Of a DNA stretch of 47,969 nucleotides, positions 35,777 to 45,056 are shown piece by piece. A program made the translations under genes and the position numbers. Within the stretch, counting starts at the first letter, position 1. Every line of letters begins with the position of its first letter. The stretch is taken from positions 1 through 47,969 of the forward strand of contig JAJTGG010000006.1 in assembly GCA_021299355.1 (NCBI GenBank), written 5' to 3'. The notes below the pieces were generated by a model that made no database searches, was not told the origin of the DNA, and saw only the letters and a program-made list of their open reading frames with translations. Origin of the DNA: Lysobacteraceae bacterium (lineage in GTDB: Bacteria; Pseudomonadota; Gammaproteobacteria; Xanthomonadales; Xanthomonadaceae).

Positions 35777-36745
35777 ATGAGCATTGAATCCATCCAGACT
35801 CTGGCCCAGGACGAAATGGACGCGGTTGACGTCCTGATTCGGGCCGAACTGCGTTCGGACGTTCTGCTGATCAACCAGATTTCCGAACACATCATCGCCG
35901 CCGGCGGCAAGCGTCTGCGTCCGATGCTGACCGTAGTGGCCGCGCGCGCTGCCGGTTACACCGGGCAGGACCACACCGCTTTGGCCGCCATCATTGAATT
36001 CATCCATACCGCCACCTTGCTGCATGACGATGTCGTCGATGAATCCGACCTGCGGCGCGGGCGCAAGACCGCCAACGCTCTCTGGGGCAATGCCCCGAGC
36101 GTTTTGGTCGGCGATTTCCTGTATTCGCGTGCCTTCCAATTGATGGTCGGTCTGGATTCGATGGCCATCCAGAAGCGCCTAGCCAACACCACCAACCGCA
36201 TCGCCGAGGGCGAAGTCCTGCAGTTGCTGCATGTGCACAATCCGGACACCGATGAAGCGGCTTACCTGGACGTCATCGAGCGCAAGACCGCTGAGCTGTT
36301 CAGTGCCGCTACCGGGCTGGCCGTGCATTTAGCCGGCGCCGACGCTTCGACCTGTGCCGCCATGGATGCTTACGGCCTGCATCTGGGCATGGCCTTCCAG
36401 ATTGCCGATGATGTGCTGGATTACATCGGTGATGCGGAAACCTTGGGCAAGAATCTCGGCGATGATCTGGCCGAGGGCAAAGCCACCCTGCCGCTCATCC
36501 ATGCCCTGGGATTGGCCAAAGACGATGTGCGCGCACGCCTGCGTCTGATCATCGCCAGCGGCGACGCGACGGCCATGCCGGAAGTCCTTTCGGCCATCAC
36601 CCGCAGTGAAAGCCTGCGCTATTGCACGGACAAGGCCTGCTTCCATGCCGAATCGGCAAAGATGGCTTTGCAGGTGCTGCCGGCCAGCCCCTGGAAACAG
36701 GCGATGGCGGATCTGGCCGACTATTCGGTTGCGCGGAACCATTAA
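35777..36745 (+). CDS. ispB: Octaprenyl diphosphate synthase-like polyprenyl synthetase
   Basis: 322 residues. The first Asp-rich motif is LLHDDVVDESDLRRGR and the second is QIADDVLDYIGDAETLGKN, with GGKRLRPML upstream. Both aspartate motifs match trans-polyprenyl synthases, and the length fits IspB. It makes the side chain of ubiquinone from farnesyl-PP and isopentenyl-PP. The chain length (C40 in most gammaproteobacteria) is inferred, not read. It is in a single-gene unit. Confidence 0.93.
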   Translation: MSIESIQTLAQDEMDAVDVLIRAELRSDVLLINQISEHIIAAGGKRLRPMLTVVAARAAGYTGQDHTALAAIIEFIHTATLLHDDVVDESDLRRGRKTANALWGNAPSVLVGDFLYSRAFQLMVGLDSMAIQKRLANTTNRIAEGEVLQLLHVHNPDTDEAAYLDVIERKTAELFSAATGLAVHLAGADASTCAAMDAYGLHLGMAFQIADDVLDYIGDAETLGKNLGDDLAEGKATLPLIHALGLAKDDVRARLRLIIASGDATAMPEVLSAITRSESLRYCTDKACFHAESAKMALQVLPASPWKQAMADLADYSVARNH

Positions 36746-36765
36746 GGCAGTGCCAGATCAATCCG

Positions 36766-36930
36766 ATAAAAACTAAAATACCAGCCGGAACCGGAATTGG
36801 AATCGGTGCAGCACTAAGTGTGGCGTTCGGTGCGCTGTAGTGTCAGATCGCACTCGGGCTCGCATTGGGCGTGGCGTTCGGAGTAGCCTTCGATGTCGTG
36901 TCGCATGTGCGACACAAGAAGAAGGATTAA
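36766..36930 (+). pseudogene. Decayed small glycine-zipper protein gene
   Basis: Reading on from ATA 36766, the frame gives KTKIPAGTGIGIGAALSVAF-GAL, then an in-frame TAG at 36838-36840. Beyond it, IALGLALGVAFGVAFDVVSH and a basic end RHKKKD lead to TAA at 36928-36930. The GxxxG-rich pattern resembles small glycine-zipper membrane proteins found in many proteobacteria. The lack of an ATG at the expected start (ATA) and the amber stop suggest recent inactivation. The TAA overlaps the murD2 stop on the other strand. Confidence 0.5.
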
Positions 36931-38303
36931 CCCAAACCCAATCCGGGAATTTTGCTGATGGCATTCGGGTCAAACCCGGCCAGCTCGGCGAAGTGACGGC
37001 CACGCGCCACATAATCGGCATAGACGCCGAAACTCGGTGCGCCGGGCGATAACAACACCACTCCGCCTTCCGGTAAAGCCTGTTGCGCCTGCTGCACGGC
37101 ATCGGACAGATCCGCGGCTTCTGACAGATGGAACCCGGGTGTATTGATACCGCGCAGGCACTCGGCGATGCGGGCGCCGTTCTGACCCATGGCGATGATG
37201 GCTTTCGGCGGATGTACGGCCACATACTCGGCGAACGCGTCCCAGTCCAGACCGCGGTCGTAACCACCGACCAGAATCGCCACCGGCTGCGCCGTGAAGC
37301 ATCCCAGCGCCGCGATGCTGGCGAACGGCGTGGTGCTGATGGAATCGTTGACATAGCGGATGCCGTTTTTCTCACCCAGGCTCTGCAGCCGGTGCGGCAA
37401 GGGCCGGAAGTGTTTTGCCGCCGGCGCAAGTGCCACCGCATCCAAACCAAGGGCATCGATGGCGGTCAAGGCCGCGCAGACATTGCCGGCGTTGTGCTGG
37501 CCCGGCATCGGCAACTCGCGCAGATCCAGAACTGCAGTATCGCCACGGCACAGCGTGTGGCCCTTGGCGTGCCAGCCGTCATTGGTGTTGAACCAGTGCA
37601 CCTCGGCTTCCAAACCGTCCGCCAGCGCCGCAACCCGAGGCGCTTCATCGTTGAGCACCACATGGCGGGCCTGCGATTTTGTAATCAGCGCCGATTTATC
37701 CTCGAAATAGGCCTGAAGACTGCCATGCCAGTCGAGATGTTCCGGGTAGAAATTCAACATCATCGCCACTTCCGGCCGAACCGCTTCGAAAGTCTGGTAG
37801 CTCGACATCTCGATGACCCAGAATTCCGGCTGCTCGGTCCAGTCCATGGTTTCCAGCAAAGGCGTGCCGATGTTGCCGACCAGGGCCGTGCGTTTGCCGG
37901 CGCTGCGCAGCAGATGCGCGATCAGCGCGCTGACCGTGCTCTTGCCTTTGGTGGCGGTCACGCACACGGTGCGCGCATCGGGATGGGCGGCGAACCAGAG
38001 GGCGGTACCGCCGATGAAGCGCGTTCCTTTGGCCTGCGCCGTCAGGGCTTCCGGCCGGTATTTGCTGATGCCCGGTGATTTCACCACCACATCGAAGGCG
38101 GCCAGATCATCGCCGCCGGGCTCGCTACGGCAGACGATGCCGGCATCGCCGAGCGCGGCGATTTCATCGGCTTCGCTCGCGTTGCAGAAAACGGTGAGCG
38201 GCTGTCCGGGCAGACGCGTGCGCAGATACTGCAAAGCGGCGCGGCCTTCGCGGCCGTAGCCCCAGATGGCGATGGACTGGCCCTTAAGCGCCGAAGGATT
38301 CAC
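36927..38303 (-). CDS. murD2: UDP-N-acetylmuramoyl-L-alanine-L-glutamate ligase MurD2
   Basis: 458 residues from GTG 38303. A Mur ligase architecture is seen: an N-terminal Rossmann-like domain (SIAIWGYGREGRAALQYL), the ATP-binding CVTATKGKSTVSALIAHLL (TKGKST), the central domain with MMLNFYPEHLDWHG, and a C-terminal domain (ILVGGYDRGLDW, LLSPGAPSFGVYADY). MurD2 attaches L-Glu instead of D-Glu to UDP-MurNAc-L-Ala; MurL next door then epimerises it. This pair is known from Xanthomonas oryzae. The GTG start overlaps murL by 20 nt; ATG 38336 is an alternative start, still inside murL. It is the last gene of the lysAC-murL-murD2 operon. Confidence 0.88.
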   Translation of the reverse strand: MNPSALKGQSIAIWGYGREGRAALQYLRTRLPGQPLTVFCNASEADEIAALGDAGIVCRSEPGGDDLAAFDVVVKSPGISKYRPEALTAQAKGTRFIGGTALWFAAHPDARTVCVTATKGKSTVSALIAHLLRSAGKRTALVGNIGTPLLETMDWTEQPEFWVIEMSSYQTFEAVRPEVAMMLNFYPEHLDWHGSLQAYFEDKSALITKSQARHVVLNDEAPRVAALADGLEAEVHWFNTNDGWHAKGHTLCRGDTAVLDLRELPMPGQHNAGNVCAALTAIDALGLDAVALAPAAKHFRPLPHRLQSLGEKNGIRYVNDSISTTPFASIAALGCFTAQPVAILVGGYDRGLDWDAFAEYVAVHPPKAIIAMGQNGARIAECLRGINTPGFHLSEAADLSDAVQQAQQALPEGGVVLLSPGAPSFGVYADYVARGRHFAELAGFDPNAISKIPGLGLG

Positions 38304-39645
38304 GCAATGCGGTCCACAGGGCTTTGGGAATGGCATGTTCTTCGACCGGCACCAGCAAGGGAGCAATCGGCAATTCGGAAGCGTCCAGTTGCGGCAGGAT
38401 TTCGTCGGCGAAACGCCGGACGATGGCATCCTCGCGCCAGCTCGGCGACTGCGCCAACGCCGCCATGGCGGCACGGGATTCGCGGCCCTCGCCTACACAC
38501 TCGAAGGGCTTGTGGTCCTGATATTCCAGCAGGGCATCGAAGCCGGGAATCTGCGCCGGTTCATCCAGCAGATTGCGGCCGAAGATGGTCATCAGTCGCG
38601 GCTTGGACATGAACGGCGCCAGTGCCAGGAACACGAAATGGCATTTCGGACAGACCCCGCACCAACGCTGGGCCGGACGCTCGCCGAGGATGTGGAAATT
38701 GCGGTTGCAGCTGGAGAAATGTGCGTCGTAGAAATCGGTTTTGGCAAATTGGCGTGCCACCGCCAGCTCCGAGAACGGGCGCAGCAGCGAGTAGTAGTTC
38801 AGATCGGCGGCGATATGGCTGCGCACCTGCGCGGCGAACGCGCGCTCGAAATCCCAGCCTTTCGACCATTGGTGATTGACCTCGCCGGTGCCTTCGATCA
38901 GGCTGCCGTAACTGGCCGAACGTTCATTCGAGAACACCACCTGGTCGGCGCCGTGCAGCAGTGCGGCCAGAGCCAGGATGGCGGAATTGACTGCCGTGAC
39001 CGGGATGTGGCCATTGAGTGCGCCCTGCTTGTTCATGGCGAACAGCTCCGGCGGTAACTGCCGGCTGATATTCAGCAGCGGCAATCCAGTACGTTCGGCG
39101 CAGGAGCGGATCAACGGCGCCGAGCCGATCCAGGTCACCGTCTGTGCGATACCGGCGCGGCGCAGGGCTTCGATTGACACCAGGGAATCCTTGCCGCCAC
39201 CGATGGCAACCAGCGCCTGCGTGGGAAGCCCAGCCGCCGGCGCTTTTGCCGGCGTCGGGGCGTCGGCAGGAAAGACGATTTTGCCGCGCAGATTCAGTCC
39301 GTTGCGATAGGCGAATTCACCCAGACCGTTTTCATAGACCTCGGTCAGGAAAGCGGCGGTGCCGGCATCGATGGCGTAGGCATCGAGCACGATGGTTTTC
39401 GGCACAGCGGCTTTGTAATAGCTGACGCCGGCGATCAGATGCAGGGCGCGCAGCGCCGACTGCACGGCCGCGGTACGCGCGGCATCCAGTGTGAACGGCG
39501 CGCCGGGGAAGGTAATGGTTTCGGAGAACATACCGCCGGTATCGAAGGCGTAGTCCAGGCGTGCGATGCCGGTGGCGGCATCGAAGGCGCAATCGGTGAA
39601 ATGGAAGCGGCGCACCGCGTCGCGGTTGAACACATACTCAGACAT
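38284..39645 (-). CDS. murL: UDP-MurNAc-L-Ala-L-Glu epimerase MurL
   Basis: 453 residues. The MurL family hallmark VAIGGGKDSLVSIEALRRAG contains a PP-loop-like IGGGKDS at 148-154. Further signatures are FSNERSASYGSLIEGTGEVN, NQWSKGWDFE-type text (HQWSKGWDFERAF here) and the Cys-rich RWCGVCPKCHFVFL. MurL inverts the terminal L-Glu of UDP-MurNAc-L-Ala-L-Glu to D-Glu using ATP. Together with MurD2 this replaces the MurI-MurD route. It overlaps lysAC by 8 nt and murD2 by about 20 nt, which points to one translationally coupled operon. Confidence 0.92.
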   Translation of the reverse strand: MSEYVFNRDAVRRFHFTDCAFDAATGIARLDYAFDTGGMFSETITFPGAPFTLDAARTAAVQSALRALHLIAGVSYYKAAVPKTIVLDAYAIDAGTAAFLTEVYENGLGEFAYRNGLNLRGKIVFPADAPTPAKAPAAGLPTQALVAIGGGKDSLVSIEALRRAGIAQTVTWIGSAPLIRSCAERTGLPLLNISRQLPPELFAMNKQGALNGHIPVTAVNSAILALAALLHGADQVVFSNERSASYGSLIEGTGEVNHQWSKGWDFERAFAAQVRSHIAADLNYYSLLRPFSELAVARQFAKTDFYDAHFSSCNRNFHILGERPAQRWCGVCPKCHFVFLALAPFMSKPRLMTIFGRNLLDEPAQIPGFDALLEYQDHKPFECVGEGRESRAAMAALAQSPSWREDAIVRRFADEILPQLDASELPIAPLLVPVEEHAIPKALWTALRESFGA

Positions 39646-42241
39646 CGAGAATCACCTCACGCGGCAGGGCGCGCTGATTGTATTGGTTGGCCATCACATA
39701 GCCGTAAGCGCCGGCGGTGTCGATCAGCAGCACATCGCCTTCGGCGGTGGCCTTCGGCAGTGTGATGGCGTGTGCCAGCACATCGGTCGACTCGCAGATC
39801 GGACCGACCACATCCACGCGCTGGGTGGGCGCATCGGGTGCCTGACTGAGATTGGCCATGCGGTGTTTGGATTGATACAGCGCCGGACGCATCAGCGCGT
39901 TCATGCCGGCATCCAGGCCGACGCGACGCACGCCGAGTTTATCGACCACCTGGCTGACGGTGGCCAGCAACACGCCGGCCTGCGCCACCAGATAGCGGCC
40001 GGGTTCCAGCCAGATGGCGTACTGCGGCCATTGCGCGGCATGCTCGGCAAGGGTCGCCGACAGGGCTTCCAGATCGAACTCGGCCTCGCTGTCGGAATAC
40101 GGCACGGCCAATCCGCCGCCGACATTGATGGCCTTGACCGAACCGATGTCCTCGGACAATTGCGCCAGTTGCGCAAACAGCTGCGCCCAATGACGGCAGT
40201 CACTCACCCCGCTGCCGACATGCGCATGCAGCACGGCGATCTCGGCCTTGATCTTTGCGGCAGCGGCACGGAAGGCCGGCAGATCGGCCAGGGCCAAACC
40301 GAACTTGGCGTCTTCGCCGCCGGTACGGACATGGGCATGATGGCCCAGGCCGTAACCCGGATCGATGCGTAGCACCAGCTTGCGGCCGGAAAACAATTCC
40401 GGCCAATGCTGCAGCGGATAGAGGCTGTCGACGGTGATCCATTCGGCCAATTCACGGGCCTCGGCATACTCGGCGCGGGCGGCGAAACTGGGCGTGAACA
40501 GCAGGCGCTCGGGCGGCAGCTCGGGAAACACCGCTTTGACATGGCGCAGCTCGGCCGCCGAGACGCACTCGAATCCGAAACCGCGCATTTCCAGTTCGCG
40601 CAGAATCGCCGGATGGGCATTGGCCTTGATGGCGAAGAAACGGCGTTCGAGCGAAGTGATACCGCACAGCGCATTGGCCTGTTTGCGGACACTCGGCAGA
40701 TGATAAACATAGGCCGGAGAGCCCGCGGCGGCGATGTCACACAGCGCCTCGCGTCGCGACTGCCACCAGTGCGCGGGCGGCGCAGCCCGGCCATGCGCGA
40801 TGTCGCGCCAGCTCGGTCCGAAAATGTCGGACTCGGCGATCGGCATGGCGCCGGAATCGATCAGCAGCGCATGCAGGGTCGGCAACAGATCCTGTGCGAT
40901 GTCTTCATCGACCACGAAGGTCAGGTTCAGATCGTTGGAGCTCTGCGAAATCAAATGCACGCGCTCGCGGCCGAACTCGGCCCAGATGTCGGTGAGCTGG
41001 TCGAGCATCGAACGCATGCCGCGGCCGACCAGGGTGACCGCGCTGCAGGGCGTGATGACCTTGACCCGGCAGACCTTGGCCAGATCGGTACAGAGCGCAT
41101 CGAGCACATTGGAGTTGACCAGATTGTCGGAAGGATCCAGCGATACGGTGACGTTGGTTTCCGAGGTCGAAATCATGTCGACCGACAGGCCGTGCGTTTT
41201 GAAGCAGGCGAACAGATCGGCCAGGAAGCCGACCTGCTGCCACATGCCGATGGATTCCATCGACACCAGCACGATGCCGCTGCGGGTGCTGATGGCCTTG
41301 ACGCCCGGATGCGGCTCGGCACTGCGGCTGATGCAGGTCCCGGCCATCTGCGGACGTTCGGTATCGCGGATCCACAGCGGTACGCCCAGATCGCGGCAGG
41401 GATGGATGCAGCGCGGATGCAGAACCTTGGCGCCGGTGGTGGCGATTTCCTGCGCCTCCTGGTACTCGAGGCGGCTGAGCAGCCGGGCCTCGGGCACCGC
41501 GCGGGGGTTGGCGCTGAACATGCCGGGCACATCGGTCCAGATTTCGACCCGGCGCGCACGCAACAGGGCCCCGAAGTACGCGGCCGACGTATCCGAGCCG
41601 CCACGGCCGAGAATCGCGGTACCGCCATCGTTGGCGCGGGCGATAAAGCCTTGGGTAATCAATAACGGAGCGTTGCCGGAAAAACGCGAGCGCCAGTCGG
41701 CATCGCCCTGATAATCGCAGGACACCGACAGACGCGCGGCCCAGGCGCTTTGGTTCGGCAGGCTGACCGCGTGCAGCCAGTCGCGCGCATCCAGCCAGGC
41801 GACTGGCAGGGTTTGCGTCTGCAGATAGGCGACACCCAGCGTGGAAGACAGCAACTCGCCCTGCGCCAGCACGTCCGCCTGCCAGTCGAAGGCGCGGGCC
41901 AGGCGACGCGGATCGGCAAATAAGGCATGTAGGGAATTCAGGCGTTCGGCCAATACCGCCTCGGCATTCAGGCCCAATTCGCGCGCGAAACCCAGATGGC
42001 GTTCGCGCAGCTGGTGTTCGAGATCGGCCAGAAAGGCGTCATTGTCGGCACGGTCGATGGCACTTTGCAGTTGGTTGGTGACGCCGGACAGAGCGGATAC
42101 CACCACCAGCACTTTGGCGTTTTCGCCGTCGGCGCGTTCGCGCATCAGGTGCCCGATGGTGTCCCAGCGATGGCGCTGCGACACCGAGGTCCCGCCGAAT
42201 TTCAGCACGATCCAATCGGAAGCAGGGGCGGATTCGGGCAT
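39638..42241 (-). CDS. lysAC: Bifunctional aspartate kinase / diaminopimelate decarboxylase (LysC-LysA fusion)
   Basis: 867 residues. Residues 1-300 are aspartate kinase (KFGGTSV at 14-20, ITQGFIARANDGGTAILGRG, YQEAQEIATTGAKVLHPR). Two ACT domains lie at about 315-465 and sense lysine (SGIVLVSMES, FKTHGLSVDMISTSETNVTV). The C-terminal part is PLP-dependent DAP decarboxylase with FFAIKAN (Lys539), HAHVGSG, INVGGGLAVPY, GPICESTDVL (catalytic Cys) and AGAYGYVMANQYN. It thus joins the first and last steps of the lysine pathway. This fusion is typical of Xanthomonadaceae. ATG 42241 is chosen from the conserved N terminus; the SD is weak. It overlaps murL by 8 nt, linking lysine/DAP supply with D-Glu formation. 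Confidence 0.95.
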   Translation of the reverse strand: MPESAPASDWIVLKFGGTSVSQRHRWDTIGHLMRERADGENAKVLVVVSALSGVTNQLQSAIDRADNDAFLADLEHQLRERHLGFARELGLNAEAVLAERLNSLHALFADPRRLARAFDWQADVLAQGELLSSTLGVAYLQTQTLPVAWLDARDWLHAVSLPNQSAWAARLSVSCDYQGDADWRSRFSGNAPLLITQGFIARANDGGTAILGRGGSDTSAAYFGALLRARRVEIWTDVPGMFSANPRAVPEARLLSRLEYQEAQEIATTGAKVLHPRCIHPCRDLGVPLWIRDTERPQMAGTCISRSAEPHPGVKAISTRSGIVLVSMESIGMWQQVGFLADLFACFKTHGLSVDMISTSETNVTVSLDPSDNLVNSNVLDALCTDLAKVCRVKVITPCSAVTLVGRGMRSMLDQLTDIWAEFGRERVHLISQSSNDLNLTFVVDEDIAQDLLPTLHALLIDSGAMPIAESDIFGPSWRDIAHGRAAPPAHWWQSRREALCDIAAAGSPAYVYHLPSVRKQANALCGITSLERRFFAIKANAHPAILRELEMRGFGFECVSAAELRHVKAVFPELPPERLLFTPSFAARAEYAEARELAEWITVDSLYPLQHWPELFSGRKLVLRIDPGYGLGHHAHVRTGGEDAKFGLALADLPAFRAAAAKIKAEIAVLHAHVGSGVSDCRHWAQLFAQLAQLSEDIGSVKAINVGGGLAVPYSDSEAEFDLEALSATLAEHAAQWPQYAIWLEPGRYLVAQAGVLLATVSQVVDKLGVRRVGLDAGMNALMRPALYQSKHRMANLSQAPDAPTQRVDVVGPICESTDVLAHAITLPKATAEGDVLLIDTAGAYGYVMANQYNQRALPREVILDV

Positions 42242-42432
42242 GGCGGCAGGCAATCGGCATCGAAAGACGGGTTTGTATATGATAAGGCATGACCCATGGC
42301 TTGGGTGCCGGAATCTGTGCAAACAGGACGCCGTTGGCTTGAACGGGGCCGCAACCCGGTCATCGCCATGACCAACCTGATTGCCGATGACAACGCTAAT
42401 GACGGCAGTGACCGCATTAGCCGATCTAGCGC

Positions 42433-42903
42433 TTACCCGCGCTTCGGCTGCAGCATGGTTCCGGTGCATTTCGGGCTGCCGCACAGGCAGGCCCAGAGCT
42501 TCTTAAGCTTCGGCGTGTGACGCTCGCCCAAACGAATGCCGTAGTTATAGGACAACTCTTCACCGGCCTTGATGTCGCGGAGGGCCTTGATTTCAATCCG
42601 GTCTTTGGATTTGTCGCCGTCTACGGCATCGACATGTTCGGAATCACAGTTCGGATCGCAGCTGTGGTTGATCCAGCGGGCCTCATTGCCCTTGATATTG
42701 GCATCGACCACGAAGTCTTCATTCAGGGTGAACAGGAAGGTGTGGCCGGTTTCATTTTCGCCGTCATAGGCGGCATCGACTTCCTGGTGGCTACGCAGCA
42801 GACCTTTATATTCGATGATGAACTCGCCTTTTTTGATGTTTTTCGCGGCAAATACGCCGCTGCCATGGATTTTGGAACGACGGACTTCGAATTTGCTGGA
42901 CAT
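42433..42903 (-). CDS. SET domain protein (putative protein lysine methyltransferase)
   Basis: 156 residues, nearly all SET domain. It has KIHGSGVFAAKNIKKGEFI, then RWINHSCDPNCDSEH, ELSYNYG, and a post-SET CLCGSPKCTGT. The NHS and YNYG motifs bind SAM and form the pseudoknot, and the Cys residues can bind zinc. Bacterial SET proteins methylate host or own proteins, or are of unknown role; nothing nearby tells the substrate. ATG 42903 begins directly with MSSKFEVRRS; the longer frame has no support. It is divergent from the suf operon. The 191-nt gap to lysAC holds only its promoter region, with a TATACA-like -10 for lysAC near 42275. Confidence 0.88.
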   Translation of the reverse strand: MSSKFEVRRSKIHGSGVFAAKNIKKGEFIIEYKGLLRSHQEVDAAYDGENETGHTFLFTLNEDFVVDANIKGNEARWINHSCDPNCDSEHVDAVDGDKSKDRIEIKALRDIKAGEELSYNYGIRLGERHTPKLKKLWACLCGSPKCTGTMLQPKRG

Positions 42904-42961
42904 AGAATTTCCCGAGTGAGCCGCTATTGTGGCGAAGATTGCCGGCCTTGCCAAGCGCGGA

Positions 42962-42998
42962 TTGCCTCTCGGCGCCGAATACAGTACAATTTTGGTAC
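42962..42998 (+). promoter_or_regulatory. Candidate promoter of the suf operon with a GTAC-N7-GTAC dyad
   Basis: TTGCCT (-35) at 42962-42967, a 17-bp spacer and TACAAT (-10) at 42985-42990. GTAC at 42984-42987 is repeated at 42995-42998 as an inverted pair covering the -10 and start. This is a plausible site for the Rrf2-family regulator encoded downstream. Confidence 0.5.
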
Positions 42999-43013
42999 AC
43001 TTTGGAGAACGCC

Positions 43014-43151
43014 ATGCGCCTAACATCCGATGCCTTTTTCGACGGCCAGCCGATTCCCGGTGAATCCGCATTCGCGGTGATGGCCGGACACGTGCTGGCC
43101 AGCGCCAGTCTGACCGTGCGCTACACGCTGAATCCGGCCGTGGCGTACTGA
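43014..43151 (+). pseudogene. Internally deleted YbhB/YbcL-like (PEBP) gene, 45 codons left
   Basis: The frame begins MRLTSDAFFDGQPIPGESAF, the N terminus of the YbhB/YbcL (phosphatidylethanolamine-binding) proteins of xanthomonads. It jumps straight into MAGHVLASASLTVRYTLNP, their C terminus. The whole core (usually well over 100 residues, including the DPD/HW ligand-binding motifs) is missing, in frame. The start keeps a good GGAG SD at 43004-43007 and a promoter, and the stop is 2 nt before the iscR-like gene, so the remnant may still be translated and serve as an operon leader. It is not a functional PEBP. Confidence 0.7.
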
Positions 43152-43152
43152 C

Positions 43153-43590
43153 ATGCTGCGGGTCACCAAACTCACCGACTACGCGACCGTGCTGCTGGCC
43201 TGTCTGGCCAAAGCGCCGCAGCGCGTGCTTAGCGCCAGCGAACTGGCGGAAATGGCCAAGCTGGAGTTGCCGACGGTGAGTAAAGTACTCAAGCCGCTGT
43301 CACGCGCCGGGTTGGTGGAAGCCTTCCGCGGCAGCCAGGGCGGTTACCGTCTGGCGCAACCGGCGGCGCAGATCTCGCTGTTCGCGGTGGTGGAAGCGAT
43401 GGAAGGCCGGCTCGGCATGACCGAATGCAGCGGCGAACACAGCCAGTGCGAACACGAACCGCACTGCGGCATCCAGGGCCAATGGCAGAAAGTGAACGAT
43501 GTCATCGCCGATGCCCTGCGCAGCGTCAGCATTGCCGAACTCGGCCGTGATAGCCGCAAATCGATTCCCCTGAAACTGGCGAAGGCATGA
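43153..43590 (+). CDS. Rrf2-family SUF operon regulator (IscR/SufR-like)
   Basis: 145 residues. The N-terminal winged helix ([58 protein letters not shown]) is followed by Cys92, Cys99 and Cys105 ([16 protein letters not shown]), which would bind a [2Fe-2S] cluster. This matches the SUF-associated Rrf2 regulators of gammaproteobacteria. It senses iron-sulfur status and probably represses its own operon. sufB overlaps its stop by 4 nt. Confidence 0.93.
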   Translation: MLRVTKLTDYATVLLACLAKAPQRVLSASELAEMAKLELPTVSKVLKPLSRAGLVEAFRGSQGGYRLAQPAAQISLFAVVEAMEGRLGMTECSGEHSQCEHEPHCGIQGQWQKVNDVIADALRSVSIAELGRDSRKSIPLKLAKA

Positions 43591-45032
43591 GCATGGCCGC
43601 CGAACGCACTGAAATCGAACGCCAGCTCGAACGTCGCTACGAGGCCGGTTTCGTCACCGACATCGAATCCGACACCCTGCCGCCGGGTCTGGATGAAGAC
43701 GTGGTGCGCTTTATTTCGAAAAAGAAAGAAGAGCCCGAATGGCTGACCGAATGGCGCCTGAAGGCCTACCGGCATTGGCTGACCATGACCCCGCCGCAAT
43801 GGGCCCAGCTCGACATCGCGCCGATCGATTTCCAGGCGGTGAGTTATTTCGCGGCGCCGAAAAAGAAATACGCCTCGCTCGATGAGGTTCCGCAGGAACT
43901 GCTCGACACCTACGAAAAACTCGGTGTACCCCTGCACGAGCGCGCCCGTCTGGCCGGCGTGGCGGTCGATGCCGTGTTCGACTCGGTCTCGGTCGGTACT
44001 ACCTACCAGAAAGAGCTGGCCGAGAAAGGCATCATTTTCTGTTCGTTCTCGGAAGCGGTCAAGGAACATCCCGAGCTGATCAAGAAATACCTGGGCTCGG
44101 TGGTGCCGCCGGGCGACAACTACTTCGCCGCGCTGAATTCGGCGGTATTCTCCGACGGTAGTTTCGTGTTCATTCCCAAAGGCGTGCGCAGTCCGATGGA
44201 ACTGTCGACCTATTTCCGCATCAACGCCCGTGACACCGGGCAGTTCGAGCGCACCCTGATCGTGTGCGAGGACGATGCCTACGTGTCCTATCTGGAAGGC
44301 TGCACCGCGCCGATGCGCGACGAGAACCAGCTGCATGCGGCGGTGGTCGAGCTGGTCTGTCTGGAACGCGCCGAAATAAAATACTCCACGGTGCAGAACT
44401 GGTACCCGGGCGATGAGAACGGCGTCGGCGGCATCTACAACTTCGTCACCAAACGCGGCGAATGCCGCGGTGCCAGCAGCAAGATCAGCTGGACCCAGGT
44501 CGAAACCGGTTCGGCCATCACCTGGAAATACCCGAGCTGCGTGCTGCTGGGCGAGAACTCGGTCGGCGAATTCTATTCAGTCGCGCTCACCCACCACCGC
44601 CAGCAGGCCGATACCGGCACCAAGATGATCCACATCGGGCGCGGCAGCAAATCCAAGATCATCAGCAAGGGTATCAGCGCCGGGCGCGGGCAGAACACCT
44701 ACCGCGGTCTGGTCAAGGTCGAGGCCTCGGCCGAAGGTGCCCGCAATTACACCCAATGCGATTCGCTGCTGATCGGCAAACGCTGCGGCGCGCATACCTT
44801 CCCTTACATCGACGTCAAGAACCCGAGCGCCGTGCTCGAGCACGAAGCCACCACCTCGAAGATTTCCGACGACCAGCTGTTCTACTGCCGGGCGCGCGGC
44901 ATCGGCGCCGAAGACGCGGTGTCGATGATCGTGGATGGCTTCTGTAAGCAGGTGTTCAAGGAACTGCCGATGGAATTCGCGGTGGAAGCCAAAAAACTGC
45001 TGGAAGTGAGCCTGGAAGGCTCGGTCGGTTAA
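43587..45032 (+). CDS. sufB: Fe-S cluster assembly scaffold SufB
   Basis: 481 residues. Conserved text includes [76 protein letters not shown], and the C-terminal [40 protein letters not shown]. SufB with SufC and SufD forms the SufBC2D scaffold that builds Fe-S clusters from sulfur supplied by SufS. It is coupled to the regulator by an ATGA overlap; sufC follows after 24 nt. Confidence 0.97.
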   Translation: MSMAAERTEIERQLERRYEAGFVTDIESDTLPPGLDEDVVRFISKKKEEPEWLTEWRLKAYRHWLTMTPPQWAQLDIAPIDFQAVSYFAAPKKKYASLDEVPQELLDTYEKLGVPLHERARLAGVAVDAVFDSVSVGTTYQKELAEKGIIFCSFSEAVKEHPELIKKYLGSVVPPGDNYFAALNSAVFSDGSFVFIPKGVRSPMELSTYFRINARDTGQFERTLIVCEDDAYVSYLEGCTAPMRDENQLHAAVVELVCLERAEIKYSTVQNWYPGDENGVGGIYNFVTKRGECRGASSKISWTQVETGSAITWKYPSCVLLGENSVGEFYSVALTHHRQQADTGTKMIHIGRGSKSKIISKGISAGRGQNTYRGLVKVEASAEGARNYTQCDSLLIGKRCGAHTFPYIDVKNPSAVLEHEATTSKISDDQLFYCRARGIGAEDAVSMIVDGFCKQVFKELPMEFAVEAKKLLEVSLEGSVG

Positions 45033-45056
45033 CCCTTTTTCTGGAACGAGAACCCC

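Noticed and set aside
42242-42432. Lysine riboswitch upstream of lysAC
   Set aside because: The leader from the candidate promoter to ATG is only a few dozen bases and no riboswitch core could be recognised.
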